Assembly (NCBI RefSeq): GCF_004801405.1
Contig: NZ_SSOB01000015.1
Span: forward strand, 111,568 to 175,567
Length of the DNA: 64,000 nucleotides
Direction of reading: 5' to 3'
Source of the DNA: Cohnella fermenti
GTDB taxonomy: Bacteria > Bacillota > Bacilli > Paenibacillales > Paenibacillaceae
Shown: in pieces, positions 50,067 to 57,900 of the stretch
Layout of the letters: each line of letters begins with the position of its first letter
Position numbering within the stretch: the stretch's first letter is position 1
Notes under the pieces: generated by a model
The model's input: only the letters and a program-made list of their open reading frames with translations
Told to the model about the DNA's origin: nothing
Databases searched by the model: none
Translations under genes and position numbers: made by a program

Positions 50067-51230
50067 ATGGAGCAATCGTTGCAGCAAGAGGGGTACTTCG
50101 GAGAATTCGGAGGGAGCTTCGTCCCGCCGGAATTGCAGGAAGTGCTTAATTATTTGAGCGAGCAATTTACGAAGTTTAAGGACGACCCGGCCTTCAAGGA
50201 GGAGCTTCGCTACTACCTGAGCGAGTACGTGGGCCGCGAGAACCCGCTCACCTATGCGGAGCGGCTGACCGAAGCGTGGGGCGGCGCCAAGATCTATCTC
50301 AAGCGCGAGGATCTGAATCATACCGGAGCACACAAAATCAACAACGCCATCGGGCAGATTCTGCTGGCCAAGCGGATGGGCGCCAAGCGGATCATCGCCG
50401 AGACCGGCGCCGGTCAGCACGGCGTCGCTACGGCGACGGCCTGCGCCATGTTCAATATGGAATGCGTCATCTATATGGGAGCCGAAGATACGCGCCGCCA
50501 AGCGCTTAACGTGTTCCGGATGGAGCTGCTCGGCGCGACCGTCGTGCCGGTCAACAAAGGGCAGGGACGTCTGAAGGATGCGGTCGACGAGGCGCTTGAC
50601 GATCTGGTTCGCAATTACAAGAATACGTTCTACCTGCTCGGCTCCGCGGTCGGCCCGCATCCGTTCCCGACGATGGTCAAGCACTTCCAGTCGATCATCA
50701 GCGAGGAGTCGAAGCGGCAGATTGTGGAGAAGGAAGGCCGTCTGCCGGATGCGGTCATCGCCTGCGCGGGCGGCGGCAGCAATGCGATCGGCGCGTTCGC
50801 CCATTACATCGACGAGCCGAGCGTCCGTCTGATCGGCGTCGAGCCGGATCAAGCTCCTTCCTTGACCCAAGGCGTGCCGAGCATCATCCACGGCTTCAAG
50901 TGCCTCGTGCTGCTTGACGAAGAGGGCCAGCCGAAGAAGACGTACTCGATCGCCGCGGGGCTCGATTATCCGGGCATCGGGCCGGAGCACAGCCACCTGA
51001 AGGTGACAGGCCGGGCCGAATACGCGACCGTTACGAACGAGGAAGTGCTCGCCGCCTTCCAGGAGCTGTCCCGCGTGGAAGGAATCATCCCTGCGTTGGA
51101 GAGCGCCCATGCGATCGCCTATGCCAAGAAGCTGGCTCCGACCCTGGACAAGGATCGGATTCTGATCGTCAATCTGTCCGGACGCGGCGACAAGGATGTC
51201 GAGCAAGTGTTCCACATGCTTCAGAAGTAA
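50067..51230 (+). CDS. trpB: Tryptophan synthase beta chain, stand-alone
   Basis: A 387-residue PLP enzyme making tryptophan from indole and serine. ATG 50067 follows TTGGAGG. The PLP lysine is in [16 protein letters not shown], the catalytic Glu in ETGAGQHG, and the phosphate loop is AGGGSNAIG. It is the TrpB1 type that normally pairs with TrpA, but no trpA or other trp gene adjoins it, so it may be a second copy or an indole-salvage enzyme. Confidence 0.93.
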   Translation: MEQSLQQEGYFGEFGGSFVPPELQEVLNYLSEQFTKFKDDPAFKEELRYYLSEYVGRENPLTYAERLTEAWGGAKIYLKREDLNHTGAHKINNAIGQILLAKRMGAKRIIAETGAGQHGVATATACAMFNMECVIYMGAEDTRRQALNVFRMELLGATVVPVNKGQGRLKDAVDEALDDLVRNYKNTFYLLGSAVGPHPFPTMVKHFQSIISEESKRQIVEKEGRLPDAVIACAGGGSNAIGAFAHYIDEPSVRLIGVEPDQAPSLTQGVPSIIHGFKCLVLLDEEGQPKKTYSIAAGLDYPGIGPEHSHLKVTGRAEYATVTNEEVLAAFQELSRVEGIIPALESAHAIAYAKKLAPTLDKDRILIVNLSGRGDKDVEQVFHMLQK

Positions 51231-51250
51231 GGGATAAGCCCCACCTGCAC

Positions 51251-51440
51251 CAGGATTTTATGTGAAAAACCACATTGAAGCGGAACGATAACGGTCAGCT
51301 TGGGCGATTTTATGCGAAAAATCACATTCGTAGGGGCAGTTCCGACCGGAACTGTCCTTCTTTATGTGAAAAACCACATAAAACGCCGCGATTCCCCTTC
51401 CATCCGAGCCGACGAATGTGAAAAAACGTATAAAATCGAC
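51251..51440 (+). repeat. Intergenic hairpin-array element, copy C
   Basis: Mini-hairpins start at 51260, 51312, 51364 and 51416, exactly 52 bp apart. The central long stem is AGGGGCAGTTCCG against CGGAACTGTCCTT, 13 pairs with two G-U, completely different in sequence from copies A and B at the same place. Flanks such as GGCGATT and GAGCCGACGAATG are conserved with copy A. Confidence 0.87.
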
Positions 51441-51451
51441 GCTTGAGCGAT

Positions 51452-51481
51452 TTGACAATGAGAACGATTATCAACTAACAT
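51452..51481 (+). promoter_or_regulatory. Promoter with overlapping Fur box
   Basis: TTGACA (51452-51457) and TAACAT (51476-51481) are 18 bp apart. Within the spacer, TGAGAACGATTATCA (51459-51473) matches the Bacillus Fur 7-1-7 site TGATAATNATTATCA in all but two positions. Iron-replete Fur would block this promoter. Confidence 0.75.
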
Positions 51482-51555
51482 GACAATAGAGACAAGAAGG
51501 GGCGATGGGAGCGGCGCAGGCCGTTCGAGAAGGCAATCGAGAGGAGAATGGGAAT

Positions 51556-51885
51556 ATGCTCGTCATGACAAGAGCGATCGTCGTCGAGAAGGGCCATGCG
51601 GACAAGGTGATCGAACGGTTCAGCGGACCCAGCAAGTTCGACGGACGCGAAGGCTTGGTTGACGTCAACGTGATGGTGAACAAGCGGACGAAGGAGCACG
51701 ACGAAGTTCTCGTGGTGATTCGTTGGGAATCCGAGGAGGCGTGGAAGGCTTGGGAGAAGAGCCCGGAGCATATCCAGGGCCACCGCGACAGCAAGGGCCA
51801 GCAGCCGCCGGAATACATCATCAGCACGACCGTGAACCTGTACGACGTGAAGGCGGTCAAGCAAGGTCCGGCGTCGCAGGGATAA
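51556..51885 (+). CDS. Haem-degrading monooxygenase, HmoA/IsdG-like
   Basis: A 109-residue ABM-fold protein that opens haem to release iron. ATG 51556 follows GAGGAG. The family pattern runs from MTRAIVVEKGHADKVIERF through FDGREGLVDVNVM to VLVVIRWESEEAWKAWEKSPEH. A Fur box lies in the promoter, fitting an iron-starvation role. No signal peptide. Confidence 0.88.
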   Translation: MLVMTRAIVVEKGHADKVIERFSGPSKFDGREGLVDVNVMVNKRTKEHDEVLVVIRWESEEAWKAWEKSPEHIQGHRDSKGQQPPEYIISTTVNLYDVKAVKQGPASQG

Positions 51886-52016
51886 GCATAGTATAGGTTC
51901 GACCGAATCAAGAGCCGCTCCGTCAAGTTCGTCGACTTGATGAACCGGCCGTGTTCCCGTTTACAAACTGCTTCCTTGCTGGTATACTCACAGCAACTTG
52001 AATTCATGTCGCGAAG

Positions 52017-52077
52017 CACGCGCATCCCTCGATATCCCGCCATACGGCGAGATGGGAGGAGGCGCGTGTTTTTTTAT
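52017..52077 (+). terminator. Hairpin terminator before the Rpn-family gene
   Basis: CACGCGC pairs with GCGCGTG, extended by imperfect CCC/GGG arms, and is followed by TTTTTTT. It ends the haem monooxygenase transcript and leaves the next gene 24 bases downstream. Confidence 0.75.
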
Positions 52078-52100
52078 GTTATAATCGGGAGGACAAATGG

Positions 52101-53027
52101 ATGACGAACGAACCAGCCATTGATGAAGGCAAGCCTGCGCTTGCGGCGGAGAGATTAAATCCGAAGAACGACTATCTGTTTCGGCGGTTATTCGGAGAAG
52201 AAGCGGGGAAGTGCCTGCTGATCAGCTTGCTGAATGCGGTGCTCGGACGCAGCGGCAGTCAGCGCATTGCGGACGTGGTCATTATCGGCGAGACCCAGTT
52301 GGGCGGCGAGTGGATCGGCGACAAGGAGGTTGTCCTGGACATTCTGTGCAAGACCGACAGAGGGGATAGCATTAACGTCGAGATGCAAATCCGGCGATTC
52401 CCGGTCATGGAGAAGCGGAGTCTGTACTACGCGGCGCAGATGATGGTCGACTCGATCCACAGAGGGGAAGCTTATGCCGATCTGAAGCGTGTGGTCAGCA
52501 TCAACATTCTGGACCATCGTTATTTGCCGCTCGCCAGGTATCACAGTACGTTTCACTTGTATGAGGATGAGGAGAAGCACTATTTGTTGACGGATGCGCT
52601 CGAGCTGCATTACATCGAATGCCCGAAGTTTCAGGAGGTTGCCTTCGACATCGATGATCCGCTGCACCGCTGGCTAAGATTCCTGGAGCAGGACGTGACA
52701 CCCGAACAATTGGAAGAATTGATGGAGGTGGATGAGATGATCAGAGAAGCGGAAGACCGCCTGAACCAACTCGCCAGCGACGAGGTGACGCGGCGGTTGT
52801 ACCAGATGAGAGAGAAGGCGCTGCACGACCGGGCCACCTGGCTGGAGGATGCGACGAACGAAGGGATTGAGCGAGGGATTGAGCAAGGAATAGAGCAGGG
52901 AATAGAGACCCGAGATAAACAAATCGTGCTGCGAATGCTAGCCAGAGGCTTCACGGCTGACGACATCGCCGAAGCGACGGGGATCGACTTGCAGCGCATC
53001 GAATCATTGAGACGAAGCCGTGGTTGA
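52101..53027 (+). CDS. Rpn-family PD-(D/E)xK nuclease / putative transposase, intact
   Basis: A 308-residue protein of the recombination-promoting nuclease family. ATG 52101 follows CGGGAGG. LNPKNDYLFRRLFGEEAGK is the N-terminal signature. The catalytic site is in VVLDILCKTD (Asp) and INVEMQI (Glu-x-Gln). The C-terminal third is helical and charged and includes a GIEQGIEQGIE run encoded by 12-bp repeats, a length-variable spot in the family. A deleted copy lies at 17713-18150. The biological role of such proteins is unsettled (DNA exchange, defence and stress links have been proposed). Confidence 0.9.
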   Translation: MTNEPAIDEGKPALAAERLNPKNDYLFRRLFGEEAGKCLLISLLNAVLGRSGSQRIADVVIIGETQLGGEWIGDKEVVLDILCKTDRGDSINVEMQIRRFPVMEKRSLYYAAQMMVDSIHRGEAYADLKRVVSINILDHRYLPLARYHSTFHLYEDEEKHYLLTDALELHYIECPKFQEVAFDIDDPLHRWLRFLEQDVTPEQLEELMEVDEMIREAEDRLNQLASDEVTRRLYQMREKALHDRATWLEDATNEGIERGIEQGIEQGIETRDKQIVLRMLARGFTADDIAEATGIDLQRIESLRRSRG

Positions 53028-53087
53028 GGACATCTCATCATAATCTCGGATGTTGAGATACCAATTCGCTCTGTTATCTATGTGCGA

Positions 53088-53669
53088 TTAATAAGGATGC
53101 TGCCGATGCAGCGCTCCGAGAGCTCTCCGCCTGCGGGAGAGGAAGACGATCAGGCACAGGTTCGTCGCCAGCAAGCCGAGCGTGAGCAGGGCCAAGAGCA
53201 GGTACAGCCCGCTATTCGCGAAGTTAAGCTGGAACGGGAATAGCACAAGCGTTGCGGCTCCGAGCGCGAAGGTCCACCTCCACAGAGTTGCGGCGGTGCG
53301 AGCCAGGTCCCGAGCCCCTTCCGTCTGCAGCGCGGCCGTGCGGATGCCGTCGAGAATGCCGTAGCCGAGCAGCATCTGACCGGCGATGCCGAACATAACG
53401 ACCGCCAGATCGATACCGCCCTGCCGGCCTTCCTCGAACAGCTCGTAGCGGGTGGAGACGCCAAGGAAGGGCAGAACGGAGTAGACGAGCAGGACAATGG
53501 AAGCCATCCAGGCGATGCGATATCCCGATTGGCGGTCCTTCAGCTTGGCGAGTCCCGCGAGAACGAGCGCGTACCCGACGATGTCGGGCAGCAGGTCGAA
53601 GCCGCCTATCCGCAGAGAGAACATGGCAAGGGCGAGGCCCCACGCGAGTTTAACGTAAGCTCGGCTCAT
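53088..53669 (-). CDS. Uncharacterised multi-pass membrane protein
   Basis: A 193-residue protein with about five hydrophobic segments and basic ends (SRRRRALGALHRQHPY). I recognise no family with confidence. Its start overlaps the stop of the gene at 53666 by 4 bases, so both are made as a pair and may form a complex. Confidence 0.75.
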   Translation of the reverse strand: MSRAYVKLAWGLALAMFSLRIGGFDLLPDIVGYALVLAGLAKLKDRQSGYRIAWMASIVLLVYSVLPFLGVSTRYELFEEGRQGGIDLAVVMFGIAGQMLLGYGILDGIRTAALQTEGARDLARTAATLWRWTFALGAATLVLFPFQLNFANSGLYLLLALLTLGLLATNLCLIVFLSRRRRALGALHRQHPY

Positions 53670-54505
53670 TCCTTCCTCCCCCTCTCCGCTCGGACGAACG
53701 TCCGCATCTCGGCCTCCGTCGGGTGAGGATCGGCGCGGGCGAACACCACGTAGTCGCTTTGCTCGCCGTTCGGTTCTACGAAGTTCATCCTCAGCCTCAG
53801 CTCATAGGCGTTTATCCGCTCTTCATCGTCAAGCTTGAAGCGGTAATCCAGCCGGGCGCTCTGGCCCGATTCAAGATTGGCGGAGTCGCCAAGGGCCGGG
53901 TTCGGCGTCAACTCATACTCGAGAGAATCGCCCAAGCTCTCCAGCCAGGCCGAAGATACGCCTTCGAGGCGCACGGGGCGATCCGCCCTTACGGAGCCGA
54001 AGCCTCCGTTATCGCTTGATCCCCCGGCAGACAGCATCGTGACCGGGGATTGCCTCGACGCATCTGTCGATGCAGCGAGCGGCCAAGCCGACCGCTTGAC
54101 TACGATCTCGCCAATGTCCTCCGTCTTCTGCTCGCCATTGCTGTAATGCACGTCAACGGTTCGCAGCCGAAGCGGCTCCATCGCTTCCCTATCCGCCATG
54201 GCTCCCTCGTTATAATAGCCGCGCAGAACATAGATCGTCTGCCTGCTGAGCTGCTGATGGACGTAAGGCGGATCGAACCGCAGCTCCGGAAGCTCCGCAA
54301 CGGTGACGCTGAGAGGCGTACGATCATCATCCTTGTCGACAACGTAATAGAGATCGAAGGCCACGGCCGGAATCGTCTCCGTCTCGATGTAGTGCCGCAG
54401 GAAGACCAGATTCGGCAGGCTGTAATACTCGCGATACGAATAATTCCCCAGCCAACTGGCCAGAACGATTCCCGCAACCGCGCCATAGACCGCCTTCTTG
54501 ATCAA
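53666..54505 (-). CDS. Uncharacterised membrane-anchored protein
   Basis: A 279-residue protein with an N-terminal signal anchor (KKAVYGAVAGIVLASWLGNY) and a mostly beta, charged extracytoplasmic part. Residues 150-180 are Ser/Gly-rich. No known motif is evident. It is co-translated with the membrane protein at 53088; function unknown. Confidence 0.75.
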   Translation of the reverse strand: MIKKAVYGAVAGIVLASWLGNYSYREYYSLPNLVFLRHYIETETIPAVAFDLYYVVDKDDDRTPLSVTVAELPELRFDPPYVHQQLSRQTIYVLRGYYNEGAMADREAMEPLRLRTVDVHYSNGEQKTEDIGEIVVKRSAWPLAASTDASRQSPVTMLSAGGSSDNGGFGSVRADRPVRLEGVSSAWLESLGDSLEYELTPNPALGDSANLESGQSARLDYRFKLDDEERINAYELRLRMNFVEPNGEQSDYVVFARADPHPTEAEMRTFVRAERGRKE

Positions 54506-54604
54506 GCTGTCCCCTCCCCCTCTTTGGCGTTGTTAAATTGTTCCACTAAATAATAAACGCCAATTGGTGGAAGATAGTTGCTTTATCGAGCGATTTTGCC
54601 GGGC

Positions 54605-55582
54605 TTAGGATACCACGTTCGCCGGAGCTCCGCCGGCGAAGCCCCGCAGGTTGGCAACGGCGATGTCCATCAGCCGCTTGCGGGCTTCCGCCGTCGCCCA
54701 GGCGATGTGCGGCGTGACGATGCAGTTGCGGGCGGACAGCAGCGGGTTGTCCGCGGCCGGAGGCTCCGTGGACAGCACGTCGACGGCAGCGCCCGCGAGC
54801 CGCCCTTCGTTCAGCGCGGCGGCAAGGTCCGCCTCCGCGATCAGCTTGCCGCGGGCGGTGTTGATGAGCCGGGCGCCGGGCTTCATGAGCGCGATGGTGT
54901 CGCGGTTGATCAGCCGCTCGGTCTGCGGCGTCAGCGGGCAATGGAGGCTTATTGCGTCCGCTTCGCGGAGCAGGACGTCCAGCGGCACGCGCGGCACATG
55001 CGGCGCGATGGCAGGCGGCGCTCCGGCATTCGTTCCGGCGGTGCCGGGGCGGCCCGAGGCGATGACGCGCATGCCGAAGGCGGCCGCGATCCGTGCCACG
55101 CTCTCGCCGATGCGGCCCATGCCGACGATGCCCATCGTCTTGCCCGCCAGCTCGGCGAGCGGGGAGTGCCAATAGCAGAAGTCGGGGCTCGCCGCCCACT
55201 CGCCGGAGCGAGCGGATTCGCTGTGGTCGCCGATCCGGTGGCACAGCTCGAGCAGCAGCGCCATCACGAATTGGGCGACCGACTCCGTCCCGTAGGAAGG
55301 GACGTTGGTCACCGTGATTCCGCGTTCCGATGCGGCGGTGATATCGATGATGTCGTAGCCGGTGGCCAGCACCCCGATGTAGGTCAGCTCGGGCAATAAC
55401 GCGATCGTGTCCGCTCTCAGCGGCGTTTTGTTGGTGAGCAAGACGGAAGCGCCGCGGCTCCTCTCTGCGATAAGCTCGGCCGGCGTTCGGTCGTGCACGA
55501 CGACGTCCCCAAGCTTGCGAAGCTCCTCCCAGCTTAGATCGCCGGGATTCAAGGCGTATCCGTCCAGCACGACAATGCGCAT
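54605..55582 (-). CDS. D-2-hydroxyacid dehydrogenase (glycerate/hydroxypyruvate type)
   Basis: A 325-residue NAD(P)-dependent dehydrogenase from ATG 55582 (AGGAGG upstream). The Rossmann motif is GIVGMGRIGESVARIAAAFG. Catalytic Arg, Glu and His appear in INTARGKLIAEADL, the following acidic segment, and TPHIAWATAEAR. It reduces 2-oxoacids such as hydroxypyruvate or glyoxylate. The 54506-54604 gap holds a TGGCGTT/AACGCCA arm that may terminate it. Confidence 0.92.
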   Translation of the reverse strand: MRIVVLDGYALNPGDLSWEELRKLGDVVVHDRTPAELIAERSRGASVLLTNKTPLRADTIALLPELTYIGVLATGYDIIDITAASERGITVTNVPSYGTESVAQFVMALLLELCHRIGDHSESARSGEWAASPDFCYWHSPLAELAGKTMGIVGMGRIGESVARIAAAFGMRVIASGRPGTAGTNAGAPPAIAPHVPRVPLDVLLREADAISLHCPLTPQTERLINRDTIALMKPGARLINTARGKLIAEADLAAALNEGRLAGAAVDVLSTEPPAADNPLLSARNCIVTPHIAWATAEARKRLMDIAVANLRGFAGGAPANVVS

Positions 55583-55701
55583 AAGCGATTCCTCCTCTGG
55601 CGGCGCCTGCAGGAAGCCGCGCCGCATGGTCGATATTCCCTCTATTATAGCAAACCCAACGCATCGAATCCGACTCGCAAGATCAACGGACATGGCACCA
55701 A

Positions 55702-55729
55702 GGAAACTTTTCCAGAACAGGAACGTTTA
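55702..55729 (+). promoter_or_regulatory. ECF-type (sigma-W-like) promoter
   Basis: GGAAAC (55702-55707) and CGTTTA (55724-55729) are separated by 16 bp, close to the sigma-W pattern TGAAAC-N16-CGTA. It lies about 45 bases before the lipoprotein start, suggesting envelope-stress control. Confidence 0.55.
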
Positions 55730-55773
55730 TAAAGGAGACAAGCCGGTCGATCCGGGAGAAGGGGGAGCCATAG

Positions 55774-56214
55774 TTGAAGATACGGAGGAACGCTGCGCTG
55801 CTCGCGTTGGTCGCGCTGACCATCGGCCTGAGCGGCTGTCTGAATCGCACGAACGATTATGCCGAACTCATCGACAGCTCCAATGTGCTGATCCATTACG
55901 ACAAGCAGGACCGCGACCGGATGGACAGCTTCATCGAGCGCGCGAAGCAGAAGAAGTACGATTATGTATTGGCTGTAGCGAATACGATCGAGGGCGGCAA
56001 GCTCATCTACGATCTCGTCTCCGACCAGCAGGACGGCCGAATTCATCTGAGGATGGATTATTCGCGGGACATCTATACCGGTCAGGACGATGCCAAACAG
56101 GAGTATGTATGCGAGAGGATCGATTGGGAGAAGGGATTCGGGGAACGCGGAGTGAGGCTGTCGAGCTGTGAGGGGCTGGATGCGGACATTCAATTGTTCG
56201 GGTTCAGCGAATAA
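55774..56214 (+). CDS. Small lipoprotein of unknown function
   Basis: A 146-residue lipoprotein starting at TTG 55774, eight bases after GAAGGGGGAG. The lipobox is LSGC near residue 22. The mature domain is charged (DKQDRDRMDSFIERAKQKKYDY) and has two more cysteines (VCERIDW, SSCEGLD) that could form a disulfide. I recognise no family. An ECF-type promoter precedes it. Confidence 0.75.
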   Translation: MKIRRNAALLALVALTIGLSGCLNRTNDYAELIDSSNVLIHYDKQDRDRMDSFIERAKQKKYDYVLAVANTIEGGKLIYDLVSDQQDGRIHLRMDYSRDIYTGQDDAKQEYVCERIDWEKGFGERGVRLSSCEGLDADIQLFGFSE

Positions 56215-56217
56215 TCC

Positions 56218-56264
56218 TTGCTAAAACTAATGTCATTAGTTATTATAAAACTAACGACATTAGT
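56218..56264 (+). promoter_or_regulatory. Promoter with two tandem TetR-type operators
   Basis: TTGCTA (56218-56223) and TATTAT (56241-56246) form a promoter with a 17-bp spacer. The palindrome ACTAATGTCATTAGT (56226-56240) fills the spacer, and a second, ACTAACGACATTAGT (56250-56264), covers the start point, 24 bp away. The TetR gene at 57055 in the same operon is the obvious ligand. Confidence 0.85.
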
Positions 56265-56288
56265 TTATGGGCGAAGGGAATGATTCTG

Positions 56289-57077
56289 ATGAAAATAACC
56301 CGCGAGGGGAATGTGGTCCAACTGGCTTTTATGCCTCGTTTCTTCCCGGTGAATGCGTACTTCGTGGAGGAGGACGACGGCCTGACGCTGATCGATACGG
56401 CGCTTCCGTTCAGCGCGAAGGGGATACGGGAAGCGGCGGAACGCCTGGGCAAGCCGATCCGGCGCATCGTGCTGACGCATGCGCACGGCGACCATATCGG
56501 CGCGCTCGACGCGCTGAAGGCGGCGCTGCCGGAGGCGGAGTTCGCGATCTCGGCTCGCGACGCCCGGCTGCTCGCCGGCGATGCCTCGCTGGAACCGGGA
56601 GAGCACGCGGGTCCGATCAAGGGCTCGGTTCCGAAGCTGGGCGCGATCCGGTCGAAGCCGGACATTCTGCTGCGAGACGGCGACCGTGTCGGCTCGCTGG
56701 AGGCGATCGCGACGCCGGGGCATACGCCGGGCTCGATGTCGTTCCTCGACACGCGCACCGGTGCGCTGCTCGCGGGGGATGCGTTGCAGCTCAGAGGAGG
56801 CATCGCGGTGTCCGGCAAGGTACGGCCGCTGTTCCCGTTCCCGGCGATGGCGACCTGGAGCAAGGAAGACAGCTTGGCCAGCGTCCGGCGTCTGCTCGAG
56901 CGCAAGCCGACCTTGCTCGCCGTCGGACACGGCAGAATGCTCGCGAGCCCGGCGAAGGAGATGGCGCGAGCCGTGGCGGAGGCGGAACGGGCATGGCACT
57001 CATGGCACACCGGACGGCAGGACGGGTCGCCCGGCGGAAGGAGGAAGAACGCTCATGTCCCCGAGAATCGGTCTTGA
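56289..57077 (+). CDS. Metallo-beta-lactamase-fold hydrolase
   Basis: A 262-residue MBL-fold protein. I prefer ATG 56289 because GAAGGGA sits 9 bases upstream; ATG 56280 is too close. The metal site is THAHGDH with later ligands in PGHTPGS, AGDAL and VGHG. Such single-domain enzymes include lactonases and thioesterases; the substrate cannot be told. It overlaps the TetR gene by 23 bases and is controlled with it. Confidence 0.9.
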   Translation: MKITREGNVVQLAFMPRFFPVNAYFVEEDDGLTLIDTALPFSAKGIREAAERLGKPIRRIVLTHAHGDHIGALDALKAALPEAEFAISARDARLLAGDASLEPGEHAGPIKGSVPKLGAIRSKPDILLRDGDRVGSLEAIATPGHTPGSMSFLDTRTGALLAGDALQLRGGIAVSGKVRPLFPFPAMATWSKEDSLASVRRLLERKPTLLAVGHGRMLASPAKEMARAVAEAERAWHSWHTGRQDGSPGGRRKNAHVPENRS

Positions 57078-57633
57078 TCTGGGCACGCTGCTGGACGCGG
57101 CGACGGAGTTGGCCGACCAAGGCGGACTCGAATCCGTCACGCTTGCGTCCCTCGCGGGGAAGCTGAACGTCCGCTCTCCGTCGCTCTACAACCACGTGAA
57201 CGGGCTTCCGGAGCTTCGCCGCCAGCTTGCGCTGCGCGGCCTCGCCCTCTTCAACGGCCAACTGGCGAAGCAGCTTGCCGGGCTGTACGGCGACGAGGCG
57301 CTGAGGCGCTTCTGTTATGCATACATTGCCTTCGCGCGCGAGAATCCCGGCTTGTACGAGTCGGTGCAGCTCGTCGGCGAACCGGAGGACGCGGAGCTTA
57401 AGGCGGGGAAGGAGGAGCTCGTGAGCCGCGCGGCCGAGACGGTGGGGGCATACGGACTCGAAGGAGAAGCGGCGATTCACGCGGTCCGCGGCCTGCGCAG
57501 CCTGCTCCACGGGTTCGCGTCGCTGGAGCGGCAGGGCGCCTTCCGGATGAAGGTCGGCCTCGACGAGTCGCTGAGGCTGATGATCGACACGTTCCTCTTC
57601 GGCATGAAGGCGATGCGTGAGAGTGGAGACTAA
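57055..57633 (+). CDS. TetR-family repressor with WHG-like C-terminal domain
   Basis: A 192-residue regulator. The N-terminal HTH is in ESVTLASLAGKLNVRSPSLYNHVNG, and the C-terminal part LRRFCYAYIAFARENPGLYE matches the WHG-type subgroup. It overlaps the MBL gene, and the palindromes before that gene imply autoregulation. Confidence 0.9.
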   Translation: MSPRIGLDLGTLLDAATELADQGGLESVTLASLAGKLNVRSPSLYNHVNGLPELRRQLALRGLALFNGQLAKQLAGLYGDEALRRFCYAYIAFARENPGLYESVQLVGEPEDAELKAGKEELVSRAAETVGAYGLEGEAAIHAVRGLRSLLHGFASLERQGAFRMKVGLDESLRLMIDTFLFGMKAMRESGD

Positions 57634-57702
57634 CGGATAGCTGCTGAGGGGATAGGGTTTTCCATAATATAGGTAATTCCTGTGTGCCAATCTGGGTTTC
57701 CC

Positions 57703-57790
57703 CCAAAGGGTGCCTTATCCCTGCCGTTCAGGGGTGGTCGGAATTTCCAATAATTAGGATTCTGATCAGAGGGGATAAGGCACCCTTTGG
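57703..57790. repeat. Perfect 19-bp inverted repeat, MITE-like
   Basis: CCAAAGGGTGCCTTATCCC (57703-57721) is repeated exactly in inverse at 57772-57790 with a 50-base interval. Outside and inside are related AT-rich pieces (TTTCCATAATATAGG near 57660, TTTCCAATAATTAGG near 57744), so a duplicated half-unit is likely. There is no T-tract to make it a terminator. Confidence 0.8.
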
Positions 57791-57810
57791 CGAAAAAGGG
57801 ACAGCGGCGA

Positions 57811-57857
57811 TTGACGGTGTGTGAGAATAATAGTATGATACTTACTAAAGGTAACTA
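57811..57857 (+). promoter_or_regulatory. Promoter and operator of the VOC dioxygenase gene
   Basis: TTGACG (57811-57816) and TATGAT (57834-57839), spacer 17. Overlapping the start point, TACTTAC-TAAAG-GTAACTA (57839-57857) is a near-palindrome of the form bound by YodB/CatR and MarR-type quinone or thiol-stress repressors. Confidence 0.6.
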
Positions 57858-57900
57858 AATTACGATTCGATTCGTTCCACACCCCAAGGAGGAGTTCTGC

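Larger units (their letters stand above)
51231..51555. other. Gene-free region: hairpin array C and Fur-type promoter
   Basis: The array runs from 20 bases after trpB to about 51440 and is followed directly by the haem monooxygenase promoter and leader. No ORF here is credible. Confidence 0.7.
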
